Source of the DNA: Coraliomargarita sp965656715
GTDB taxonomy: Bacteria; Verrucomicrobiota; Verrucomicrobiia; Opitutales; Coraliomargaritaceae
Direction: 5' to 3'
DNA: 64,000 nt
NCBI GenBank assembly: GCA_965656715.1
Contig: CBFHLR010000016.1
Span: forward strand, 10,315-74,314
The stretch's first letter is position 1. Every line of letters starts with the position of its first letter. A model generated the notes under the pieces. The model had not been told where the DNA came from. It ran no database searches and worked only from the letters and a program-made list of their open reading frames with translations. Below are positions 16,390-35,196 of this stretch, piece after piece. The translations under genes were made by a program, and so were the position numbers.

Positions 16390-16740
16390 ATGAAAATTTA
16401 CACCTACAAAAACTGTGGCACCTGCAAGAAAGCGACCAAGTGGCTCAAGGAGCAGGGCGTCGAGTTTGAGGAGTTGCCGATCCGTGAAACATCGCCGACC
16501 GTAGAGGAGCTGAAACAGATGCTGACCTATCATAACGGTGAGTTGAAGAAGCTCTTCAACACCGCTGGTGGTGACTACAGAGAGCTCAATATGAAGGACT
16601 TATTGCCGACACTCAGCGAGGCGGATGCATTCGAGCTGCTTGCGGGGCGGGGCAATTTGGTGAAGCGACCATTCGTATTGGGCGATGACTTTGGTTTGGT
16701 GGGCTTCAAGGAGGTGGACTGGGCGGCGGCTATTTTATAG
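16390..16740 (+). CDS. ArsC/Spx/YffB-family thioredoxin-fold protein
   Basis: A 116-residue thioredoxin-fold protein of the ArsC/Spx superfamily. MKIYTYKNCGTCKKATKWL gives a redox CGTC pair (Cys 9 and 12) right after the first strand. TSPTVEELKQML, KKLFNTAGGDYRELN and a C-terminal KRPFVLGDDFGLVGF match the YffB/Spx pattern, where the arginine replaces the arsenate-binding arginines. I use the ATG at 16390 because the fold begins there; the 20-residue in-frame extension upstream looks non-coding. It could be a thiol-dependent reductase (YffB) rather than a transcription regulator. Arsenate reductase activity cannot be claimed. Confidence 0.85.
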   Translation: MKIYTYKNCGTCKKATKWLKEQGVEFEELPIRETSPTVEELKQMLTYHNGELKKLFNTAGGDYRELNMKDLLPTLSEADAFELLAGRGNLVKRPFVLGDDFGLVGFKEVDWAAAIL

Positions 16741-16844
16741 CGATAGTTTGATTGGGCAGGTTGCGTTGCATTACCGATGTGTTTAGTTCGGAGGGTGCGT
16801 CACGAGTGGTGCGCGCTCATACCAACTTAACTTGCACAAACACA

Positions 16845-17738
16845 ATGCCTGAAGAAACTACGACACCGCCCGTCGCAGCCCAGCCTGCTGCTGAGCCAGA
16901 AACCTTTCCTTTTCTTGAGTCGATCGACCTTGAGGTGATCCTGACACAGCTTACGGAGATGATCTCGAAGTATGGGATCAGTGTGCTCGCTGCCATTTTG
17001 ATCTTTGTTCTCGGTCGCTTTGTTACGAATCTAGTGACGAAAGCGCTGCGCAAGGCGATGGAGCGCCATCAGGTGGAGCCGTCGTTGGTCGGGTTTGCCT
17101 GTTCGATGGCGCATGTCGCGCTGATGGCCTTTGTGATTGTCGCGGCACTGAGCCGCCTCGGTGTGCAGACGACTTCGTTTGTGGCGATTGTTGGTGCTGC
17201 GGGTCTGGCAATTGGTTTGGCTTTGCAGGGCTCGTTGTCGAATTTCGCAGCTGGTGTGTTGATCCTGATCTTCAAGCCTTACCGTGTGGGTGATTACGTG
17301 GCTGCTGGCGGTGGTGAAGGCACGATTGAAGAAATCGGCATTTTCACTACGACGCTACTGACCTTGGACAACCGCACGCAGATTTTGCCCAATGCAATCG
17401 CGACCAGTGGTCTGATCGAAAACTACAGTAAGCAGGGCACGCGCCGCCTCGATCTGGTCGCAGGTGTGAGCTATGGCGATGATATTAAGAAGGTGAAGGG
17501 CATTCTGAAGGAGATCCTCGACAACGAGCCCCGCATCCTACCTGAGCCTGAGCCAACCATCGGCCTGATGGAAATGGGCGACAGTTCGATCAACTTTGCT
17601 TTCCGCCCATGGGTGAAGGTCGAGGACTACTGGGACCTGTTCTTTGAGTTGCAGGAGAAGATCAAGACCCGCTTCGACGAAGAGGGCGTCACGATCCCAT
17701 TCCCGCAGCGCGACGTGCATCTGTTCAAAGCAGAGTAA
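16845..17738 (+). CDS. Small-conductance mechanosensitive channel (MscS type)
   Basis: A 297-residue MscS channel that opens on membrane tension to release solutes after osmotic downshift. After a Pro/Thr-rich N-terminus come TM1 (about 42-65, ISVLAAILIFVLGRFVT), TM2 (about 85-105) and pore helix TM3 with AAGLAIGLALQGSLSNFAAGVLILIF (about 120-145), then the beta domain (FKPYRVGDYVAAGG) and the alpha/beta cytoplasmic cage ending VTIPFPQRDVHL. Start chosen at ATG 16845, as the longer frame upstream lacks coding character. A strong terminator (17763-17793) follows, so it is monocistronic. A second, longer MscS protein is encoded at 56811-58574. Confidence 0.93.
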   Translation: MPEETTTPPVAAQPAAEPETFPFLESIDLEVILTQLTEMISKYGISVLAAILIFVLGRFVTNLVTKALRKAMERHQVEPSLVGFACSMAHVALMAFVIVAALSRLGVQTTSFVAIVGAAGLAIGLALQGSLSNFAAGVLILIFKPYRVGDYVAAGGGEGTIEEIGIFTTTLLTLDNRTQILPNAIATSGLIENYSKQGTRRLDLVAGVSYGDDIKKVKGILKEILDNEPRILPEPEPTIGLMEMGDSSINFAFRPWVKVEDYWDLFFELQEKIKTRFDEEGVTIPFPQRDVHLFKAE

Positions 17739-17762
17739 CGCAGGCCGCATTCTCTTTTCCGC

Positions 17763-17793
17763 AACGGGCAGTCGCAATGGCTGCCCGTTTTTT
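17763..17793 (+). terminator. Intrinsic terminator after MscS gene
   Basis: AACGGGCAG and CTGCCCGTT arms (9 pairs) around a 9-base loop, ending in a run of six T. A strong rho-independent terminator for the upstream channel gene. It also separates it from the convergent transglutaminase gene. Confidence 0.9.
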
Positions 17794-17801
17794 GTGCCGC
17801 C

Positions 17802-18665
17802 TTACTCCGGCTTGTCTTCGAGCCAGTCGACTTGCACTTGAATGCTCAGGGAGCTGCCGCTATCGCCGTAGTAGCTGCCGACGACTGGTGCGACGTCACG
17901 ATAGTCGCGGCCGCGGGCGAGTAGGATGTAGGTTTCGTCCACGACTTTGTTGTTGGTTGGATCGAGACCGACCCAGCCGGCATCGCCCACAAAGACTTCG
18001 ACCCATGCGTGGGAGGCTTCCGCACCGCGGAGGCTGTGGTCGCGGGTGCGGTCGTAGAAGTAGCCACTGACATAGCGTGCTGGTATTTTTAGTGAACGGC
18101 AGAGCGCTACCATGGCATGCGCGAAATCCTGGCAGACCCCGCTGCGCTTCTGGATGGCATCGTTGGCATGGGTGGAAACAGTGGTCGTGCCCGTATCATA
18201 GGTATATTGGGAGTAGATGTGTTCCATGATCGCATAGGCGGTCTGAAATACGTCGACGCTGTTGCCCTGAATGTCGAGTGCTTCGCGCCAAATGTCGGCT
18301 GTGACTTCGACATAGCTGCTGCTCTGAACGAAGAGGTGGCAACTCGGGTCGATCAGACAGCTGGGCAAATCGCTGTGGAGGAAGCCGTAGGGCAGGGCAT
18401 TGATGTCGATCGGTTGCCTAGTGGTCACGGTGGTGCGGCTCTCGATGACCAGTCGATTGTGCGGCTGCGGGATCGTGAAGTGGTGGACGCGATTATGGTT
18501 GAGGTCGCTGTAGCTGGCTAGGCGGGACGAGGGCAGCACGTAGATGATGCTCGATTCAACGGTTTGGTGGCGCGTGTGCTTGGGCGCCAGACGCAGTTCG
18601 TTGTTATTGTTGGAAACATCCTCCGAGTAGGAATACTCGGTCTTATGGAAAACACTCAGCCGCAT
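17802..18665 (-). CDS. Transglutaminase-like cysteine protease-fold protein
   Basis: A 287-residue protein with an N-terminal beta domain (about 1-110, MRLSVFHKTEYSYSEDVSNN, the 'bacterial transglutaminase-like N-terminal' region) and a transglutaminase core (about 140-250). The predicted Cys-His-Asp triad is C178 in SGVCQDFAHA, H219 in EASHAWVEVF and D235 in GLDPTNN. The family contains amidases and peptidases of unknown substrate. It is the third gene of a minus-strand run, 11 bases after the alpha-E gene, which in turn follows the ATP-grasp gene. This trio is a recurrent bacterial cluster suggested to make and trim a peptide; product unknown. Confidence 0.9.
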   Translation of the reverse strand: MRLSVFHKTEYSYSEDVSNNNNELRLAPKHTRHQTVESSIIYVLPSSRLASYSDLNHNRVHHFTIPQPHNRLVIESRTTVTTRQPIDINALPYGFLHSDLPSCLIDPSCHLFVQSSSYVEVTADIWREALDIQGNSVDVFQTAYAIMEHIYSQYTYDTGTTTVSTHANDAIQKRSGVCQDFAHAMVALCRSLKIPARYVSGYFYDRTRDHSLRGAEASHAWVEVFVGDAGWVGLDPTNNKVVDETYILLARGRDYRDVAPVVGSYYGDSGSSLSIQVQVDWLEDKPE

Positions 18666-18676
18666 GGTAAGCCTAC

Positions 18677-19672
18677 TTACTGTTGTTGCTGTTGCTGCTG
18701 GAATTGCCAGTGCTGAACGGTGTTTTGCTGTAAGCTGCGTATCTCGGAAGGCAGCAGGATGTATGTTTCGAAGATCTGTTGACCGATATCGTTAAACTGT
18801 TGTTGGAGTGCGTCGATGTAGGGGTGGTAGCCGACTTGCAGGACGTTGCTGATGCTGGAAAAATTGAGTTGCGCGAGCGCGCTGCCGGTGAGTCGCTCGG
18901 CTTCGTTTGAGAAACTGCCGCTGGTGGTCGCTGAAATCGCGTGCAGGTGCTCGTCGAGTTGACGCATGCAGAAGCGCACCGAGCGTGGGAAGGATTGTGA
19001 GAAGAGTAGGAAGGCCATCGCGTTGTCGAGGGTGATAGCACCACGGAACTCCTGTTGAAAAGCGGAAAAGGCCGAGCAGGACTTTAGAGCCGAGGCCAGT
19101 TTGTTGCGCTGGGCCTCGCCTTGATAGGCGAGCATGTCGAGCACGCGTGTGGTTTTGTCGGCGCGCTCGAGGAATTTGCCTACTTGAATGAAACGCCAAC
19201 CCTCGTCGTGCAGGATGGTGGCGTTGATGAGCCCGGATAGCTGCATGCAGAACTCCATGGTGCGACGGTGGAAGGTTTCGGGCTGGTTTTGCCAGAGTTC
19301 TTCGGCTTGTTCGGAGCGAATGAAGAGGTGGAAGCGATTGAGCTCGCGCCAGAGTTCTTCCGAGATCTGGTCGCGCACCATGCGTGCATTCTCCCGTGCT
19401 TGGGCAATGCATTGGCGTATGGAATCCGGATTGCTGTCGGAGAAGGTCAGGAACCAGCCGACCTCCTGGTCCTTGGATTCGGCATAGGCGGTCTGCAGGC
19501 TCGTGGCGGTTAAGAGCGGGCTCCAGATTTCTTCTGCCTCGCTGAGGCTGGAGTTCCGGCTGCTGCTATCGAGTGAGTCGTAGCGATTCACTTCGACTAG
19601 ACGGGCAAGATTTTCGGCGCGCTCGAGGTAGCGACTGAGCCAGTAGAGGCTGTTGGCAACACGTGAAAGCAT
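18677..19672 (-). CDS. Alpha-E domain protein (DUF403)
   Basis: A 331-residue all-helical protein of the alpha-E family. The start at ATG 19672 gives the hallmark MLSRVANSLYWLSRYLERAENLARL, conserved at the N-terminus of the family; the in-frame extension beyond it looks like leader sequence. Other conserved stretches are ENARMVRDQISEELWRELN, GWRFIQVGKFLERADKTTRVLD and FLLFSQSFPRSVRFCM. The family's conserved Glu and Arg residues suggest an enzyme, but no reaction is proven. The C-terminus ends in a run of glutamines. It lies between the ATP-grasp and transglutaminase genes. Confidence 0.9.
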   Translation of the reverse strand: MLSRVANSLYWLSRYLERAENLARLVEVNRYDSLDSSSRNSSLSEAEEIWSPLLTATSLQTAYAESKDQEVGWFLTFSDSNPDSIRQCIAQARENARMVRDQISEELWRELNRFHLFIRSEQAEELWQNQPETFHRRTMEFCMQLSGLINATILHDEGWRFIQVGKFLERADKTTRVLDMLAYQGEAQRNKLASALKSCSAFSAFQQEFRGAITLDNAMAFLLFSQSFPRSVRFCMRQLDEHLHAISATTSGSFSNEAERLTGSALAQLNFSSISNVLQVGYHPYIDALQQQFNDIGQQIFETYILLPSEIRSLQQNTVQHWQFQQQQQQQ

Positions 19673-19719
19673 GGATCGAGGGTAGGAAGGTGAAGGATGG
19701 AAAGTCGGAAGCTTGCTGG

Positions 19720-21156
19720 TTATTGGTGGAGCACCCATGTGTCTTTGCTGCCCCCGCCTTGGGACGAGTTGACGACGAGAGAGCCTTTGTTCAGTGCCAC
19801 GCGAGTGAGTCCGCCGGGGATGATTTCGATTTTTTCGCCGTAGAGCACGAAGGGGCGTAGGTCGATGTGCCGGCCCTCAATGCTGCCTTCGTCGCAGATT
19901 GTTGGATGGCGGGAGAGCGACACGACGGGCTGGGCGATGAAGTTGCGTGGTTCGCGTTGGATGCTTTCGGCAAATTGTGCACGCTCCTCTTTGGTGGAAG
20001 TGGGCCCCATGAGCATGCCGTAGCCGCCGGATTCGTTAGCAGATTTGACGACGAGCTCTTCGAGGTGGTCCAAAATGTATTTCCGGTCCTCGTCGCGCCA
20101 AGCCAGATAGGTCGGCACGCTTTCCAGAATGGGCTCCTGGTCGAGGTAATATTTGATCATGTCCGGCACGTAGGCGTAGGTGACCTTGTCGTCGGCCACA
20201 CCGGTGCCCACCGCGTTGGCCAGAGCAACGTTGCCGCGTAGGTAGGCATCCATGAGCCCGGGCACGCCAAGCATCGAGTCTTCGCGGAAGATTAAGGGAT
20301 CGAGGAAATCGTCGTCCAAGCGGCGGTAAATCACATCGACCTGCACGAGGCCCTTGGTGGTGCGCATGAAGACGAAGCCATCGAGGACGATCAAATCGCG
20401 ACCTTCGACGATTTCGATGCCCATTTTGCGGGCGAGGAAAGTGTGTTCGAAATAGGCGCTATTATAGACGCCGGGAGTGAGCAGCACGCAGACGGGTGCC
20501 TGCCCTGGGCGTGGTGACAGGTGTTGCAGCGTTTTGAGCAGCAGTTCCGGGTAGTTGTCGACCGGGCGCACGCCGTTCTGACTGTAGAGCTTTGGGAAGG
20601 CGCGCTTCATGGCCTCGCGGTTCTCCAGCAGGTAGGAGACCCCGGATGGGCAGCGGGCATTGTCTTCCAGCACCAGATACTTGCCGGCATCGTCACGAAT
20701 CAGGTCGGTTCCGCAGATTTGGATGTAGATATCCTTGGAGACCTTGAGCCCTTTCATTTCAGGGCGATAATGGATGGCGCCCTTAATGACATCCTCCGGG
20801 ATGATGCCATCTTTGATGATCTGACCCTCGTGGTAGATGTCGTTGAGGAACAGGTTCAGGGCAATGATCCGTTGGGTCAGGCCCTGCTCGATTTGCTGCC
20901 ACTCCTTATCGGGGATGATCCGTGGAATCGGGTCAAATGGGAAGATCCGCTCGGTGCCCTTGTTATCGCCGTAGACCGTAAAGGTGATGCCTTCTTCGAG
21001 AAAGGCGTTGTCGATGAGGCGCTGCTTTTCGCTCAGGCTCGCCTGATCATAGTCGGTGAAGCGCTCTAGCAGATGCGCATAGTGGGTGAATACTTCGCCA
21101 TTGGGATCGCGAAACATTTCATCGAAAAAGGGGCCTTTCTCGTAGCAGCTAAACAT
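19720..21156 (-). CDS. Circularly permuted ATP-grasp protein (DUF404/DUF407 type)
   Basis: A 478-residue protein of the circularly permuted ATP-grasp type 2 family. Typical blocks are ERIFPFDPIPRII near residue 70, QRIIALNLFLNDIYHEG, VLEDNARCPSGVSYLLENR (a metal-binding, ATP-grasp-like block), VCVLLTPGVYNSAYFEHTFLAR, DVIYRRLDDDFLDPL, LVVKSANESGGYGMLMG (nucleotide-binding loop) and a C-terminal HIDLRPFV/GGLTRVA. Members are thought to form amide bonds between an amino acid and a peptide or tRNA-linked donor. It is the first gene of the three-gene cluster; alpha-E follows after 47 bases. Confidence 0.9.
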   Translation of the reverse strand: MFSCYEKGPFFDEMFRDPNGEVFTHYAHLLERFTDYDQASLSEKQRLIDNAFLEEGITFTVYGDNKGTERIFPFDPIPRIIPDKEWQQIEQGLTQRIIALNLFLNDIYHEGQIIKDGIIPEDVIKGAIHYRPEMKGLKVSKDIYIQICGTDLIRDDAGKYLVLEDNARCPSGVSYLLENREAMKRAFPKLYSQNGVRPVDNYPELLLKTLQHLSPRPGQAPVCVLLTPGVYNSAYFEHTFLARKMGIEIVEGRDLIVLDGFVFMRTTKGLVQVDVIYRRLDDDFLDPLIFREDSMLGVPGLMDAYLRGNVALANAVGTGVADDKVTYAYVPDMIKYYLDQEPILESVPTYLAWRDEDRKYILDHLEELVVKSANESGGYGMLMGPTSTKEERAQFAESIQREPRNFIAQPVVSLSRHPTICDEGSIEGRHIDLRPFVLYGEKIEIIPGGLTRVALNKGSLVVNSSQGGGSKDTWVLHQ

Positions 21157-21546
<390 letters not shown>

Positions 21547-21604
21547 CTTCAACAACTCACTTTCAACTTAAACAATCTCTCAACACTAAACACTCCAACC
21601 TATT

Positions 21605-22795
<1,191 letters not shown>

Positions 22796-22820
22796 ACCTC
22801 TTTATTAGATTTCCAGTTAC

Positions 22821-22849
22821 AGCCGGGGGCTCAAATCGGGCCCTCGGCT
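22821..22849 (+). terminator. Stem-loop after tuf
   Basis: AGCCGGGGGC pairs with GCCCTCGGCT (10 pairs, one G-T). The stem is strong but is followed by AACTGTC, not by T, so it may be an RNA processing or stability element between tuf and tRNA-Trp rather than a terminator. Confidence 0.45.
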
Positions 22850-22885
22850 TAACTGTCTAAAGTCGCACTTTAAGCAAAATTTCGT

Positions 22886-22965
<80 letters not shown>

Positions 22966-22974
22966 TCAATTTCG

Positions 22975-23184
22975 ATGAAAAACCCATTCAGCAGCATCCG
23001 TCTCTTTTATAAAGAGACCATGACCGAGCTCAAGAAGGCCTCGTGGCCGAGCAAAACCGAATTGCGCGATTCAACCATCGTCGTGCTTGTGGCGACAGCA
23101 ATTCTCGGGTCCTTTATCGCGCTGACCGACTTTTCTCTGATGAACGGCGTCGAGCTGCTCACGGAGTGGGTGACAAAGAACTAG
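22975..23184 (+). CDS. secE: Preprotein translocase subunit SecE
   Basis: A 69-residue SecE, the single-helix clamp of the SecYEG protein-export channel. It shows the amphipathic cytoplasmic helix FYKETMTELKKASWPSKTEL, including the conserved KKxxWPS motif, and one transmembrane helix (TIVVLVATAILGSFIALTDF). The short one-helix form is the usual one outside gammaproteobacteria. tRNA-Trp precedes it and nusG follows after a GC hairpin. No Shine-Dalgarno. Confidence 0.95.
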   Translation: MKNPFSSIRLFYKETMTELKKASWPSKTELRDSTIVVLVATAILGSFIALTDFSLMNGVELLTEWVTKN

Positions 23185-23185
23185 C

Positions 23186-23209
23186 CGGCGGCTTCACGTT
23201 TCGCCGCCG
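23186..23209 (+). other. GC-rich hairpin between secE and nusG
   Basis: CGGCGGC and GCCGCCG form a perfect 7-pair stem with a 10-base loop directly after the secE stop codon. There is no T-run, so it is more likely an mRNA stability or partial-termination element than a full terminator. Confidence 0.45.
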
Positions 23210-23266
23210 CACCATTTCTGCCCAGCCGCATTTCCGGTTACCCTTTTTGTTTTTCCGATTCTAACT

Positions 23267-23845
<579 letters not shown>

Positions 23846-23851
23846 ACAGCT

Positions 23852-24277
<426 letters not shown>

Positions 24278-24321
24278 TTCGCGTCCCGTCAGACTTTTCG
24301 TCTAAATCCAAACAAGGAGAT

Positions 24322-25032
<711 letters not shown>

Positions 25033-25047
25033 GGAGGACAACGAACA

Positions 25048-25569
25048 ATGAGAACAGAAAAACAATATCTCGTAACCGAGGTGAACACTCACCTCGAAAA
25101 GTCCGATTACGTTTATCTCACCAACTACTCAGGTATCACTGTTGACGAGATCGCAGAGCTTCGCGGCTCACTCGCAGAGCACGGTGCAGAGTTCCACGTT
25201 GTCAAGAACACCATCTTCGGTGTGGCTGCAGCGGCTAAGGAACTTCCTGACCTTGGTGAGCACCTCAGCGGTCCTACAGCGATCGTTGTCGGTGGTAACA
25301 ACCCATCCGGCGTTGCCAAGGCACTCGGTGAGTTCTTCAAGAAGAAGGAAAAGGTCGAAGTAAAGGCCGGTATCCTCGACGCGAAGGAACTCTCCAAGGA
25401 TGAGATCGCAGCCCTTGCGAAGCTTCCGGGCCTCGAAGTGCTCCGCGCACAACTCCTCGGCCTGCTTACGCAGCCTGCAACTGGCTTCGTCCGTGTTATC
25501 AACGCGGTTCCACAAGGCTTCGTCAACGTTCTCCAAGCCAAAGTCCGCAAGGAAAACGGCGAAGGTTAA
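25048..25569 (+). CDS. rplJ: 50S ribosomal protein L10
   Basis: L10, 173 residues, anchors L7/L12 dimers to the ribosome. The N-terminal rRNA/L11-binding domain includes YVYLTNYSGITVDEIAELR and VVKNTIF; the C-terminal helix (VRVINAVPQGFVNVLQAKVR) would bind L7/L12. An AAGGAGG Shine-Dalgarno lies in the 15-base spacer after rplA, too short for the long L10-L7/L12 leader known in E. coli. Confidence 0.96.
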   Translation: MRTEKQYLVTEVNTHLEKSDYVYLTNYSGITVDEIAELRGSLAEHGAEFHVVKNTIFGVAAAAKELPDLGEHLSGPTAIVVGGNNPSGVAKALGEFFKKKEKVEVKAGILDAKELSKDEIAALAKLPGLEVLRAQLLGLLTQPATGFVRVINAVPQGFVNVLQAKVRKENGEG

Positions 25570-25598
25570 TTGCAATTCTCGTAAATCGAAACACTTTC

Positions 25599-25625
25599 AG
25601 CGGTTCGCCTTATTCGGTGGCCGCT
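25599..25625 (+). other. Stem-loop between rplJ and rplL
   Basis: AGCGG pairs with CCGCT, and an inner CGCC/GGTG pairing extends it. It lies in the 149-base gap before rplL, where separate control of L7/L12, needed in four or more copies per ribosome, would be useful. No T-run follows. Regulatory meaning is a guess. Confidence 0.35.
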
Positions 25626-25700
25626 TGAAAACCAAATCAACCATAAATCCGGCTAGGAGGAATTCGCCTCTTAAATGTCCCACTCTTGGGATGCTAGCCT

Positions 25701-26110
<410 letters not shown>

Positions 26111-26154
26111 TAAAAACTTATTCACATAAGTATCCAATTTCACAGTTAGGTTGG

Positions 26155-26192
26155 GCTCACCGAATTTCGGTGAGCTCCGCCTAGCTGTTTTT
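26155..26192 (+). terminator. Attenuator between rplL and rpoB
   Basis: GCTCACCGA pairs with TCGGTGAGC (9 pairs) around a 3-base loop. A TTTTT run comes 12 bases later and a TTTT after that. The offset T-run suggests a leaky terminator that lets part of transcription pass into rpoBC, as described for the rplL-rpoB attenuator of E. coli. Confidence 0.6.
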
Positions 26193-26267
26193 GTCTTTTC
26201 AGCCGACTAGGCATCGGTAACCAAAAAATCTCACACATCTCTCAATAACCGGTATCCAAGACAGATT

Positions 26268-30059
<3,792 letters not shown>

Positions 30060-30093
30060 GTTAACCAGCAATTTCAAAAGAAGGATTTAAATA

Positions 30094-34353
<4,260 letters not shown>

Positions 34354-34376
34354 TCTGTAACCAAAATTCAACTACA

Positions 34377-34406
34377 AAGCCCGCTCCTAACCGAGCGGGC
34401 TTTTTT
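34377..34406 (+). terminator. Intrinsic terminator of the rpoBC operon
   Basis: AAGCCCGCTC and GAGCGGGCTT pair over 10 bases around CTAACC, followed by a run of T. It closes the long tuf-to-rpoC block. Confidence 0.95.
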
Positions 34407-34411
34407 GTGCC

Positions 34412-34443
34412 GTAGCACAGGCGTCTCGCCTGTGTTCCAGATT
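34412..34443. repeat. Second copy of the GTAGC-CAGGCG repeat
   Basis: GTAGCACAGGCGTCTCGCC followed by TGTGTTCCAGATT matches the left arm of the 2316-2378 repeat with two or three changes. Here it stands alone, just behind the rpoC terminator, with an internal CAGGCG/CGCCTG hairpin. Confidence 0.65.
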
Positions 34444-34506
34444 AAGCGGTTTGTTCCTCAGCTTCCTTGCTTTGCCGTCGCAGTTGCATCCGCCTTGACC
34501 GCAGTC

Positions 34507-35160
34507 TCACTTCTTAAGGATCTGATACTGCTGCCAGTTTTGATAGGCGAAAAAGCCCATGAACAACAGCAGGATCAAGGCATTCAGCACGAAGAATGCC
34601 AGTAGCCCGATGGCGATCGCAGTCGCCATGCCGACCAAATGCACCAGTGGCGCACGCTGCGGACCCAGCACTGCGGCTAGCATTTGCCCGCCATCCATGG
34701 GATGAATCGGTAAGCAATTCAAGATCGACCACACAAAGCTGACCAGCACCATAAAGGACAACGCGACCTGCAGCAGTGAGCCTTCGGGGAAGGGGAGTAT
34801 CTGCAGTAAAATCATGCCAACGATGCCCAACGCGAACTGAATCGCCGGTCCCGCAGCCGTGACAAGAAAGCTCTGCTTGCGATCCAAATGCCCAGCCGGA
34901 AAACGCGCGAAGCCTCCAAAAGCAACTAGGTGCACCTCGGTGAGCAGGCCATATTTCTTAATCGTCAGTGCGTGGCCGAACTCGTGCACTAGCACCGAGA
35001 CAAAGCCGGCGAGCACGAACATCGCCACCTCAATAAAGGCAGTCGCATCGTTGGCACGTAAGCCACCGCCGATCAGCGCAAGTGTCAGCCAAAACCAAGG
35101 GTGCACAAACACCGGAATGTTGAATAAACGAAATTGAAGCATACTCCATGAGTAGTTCAT
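34507..35160 (-). CDS. Site-2-protease family intramembrane metalloprotease (M50)
   Basis: A 217-residue, several-helix membrane protease. The zinc motif HEFGH is in FVSVLVHEFGHALT (about residues 59-63) and the second metal motif is NCLPIHPMDGG (about 150-158, Asp ligand). FARFPAGHLDRKQSFLVTAAGP is typical of the short Rip/SpoIVFB-like group without a PDZ domain. The N-terminus may start at Met 1 or at Met 7 (MLQFRLF). Substrate is unknown; release of a membrane-held regulator is the usual role, but the ECF anti-sigma of this window is 30 kb away. Confidence 0.88.
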   Translation of the reverse strand: MNYSWSMLQFRLFNIPVFVHPWFWLTLALIGGGLRANDATAFIEVAMFVLAGFVSVLVHEFGHALTIKKYGLLTEVHLVAFGGFARFPAGHLDRKQSFLVTAAGPAIQFALGIVGMILLQILPFPEGSLLQVALSFMVLVSFVWSILNCLPIHPMDGGQMLAAVLGPQRAPLVHLVGMATAIAIGLLAFFVLNALILLLFMGFFAYQNWQQYQILKK

Positions 35161-35196
35161 GGAAGCGTGCCCCGACTCAATGTTATTCGATGCGGC

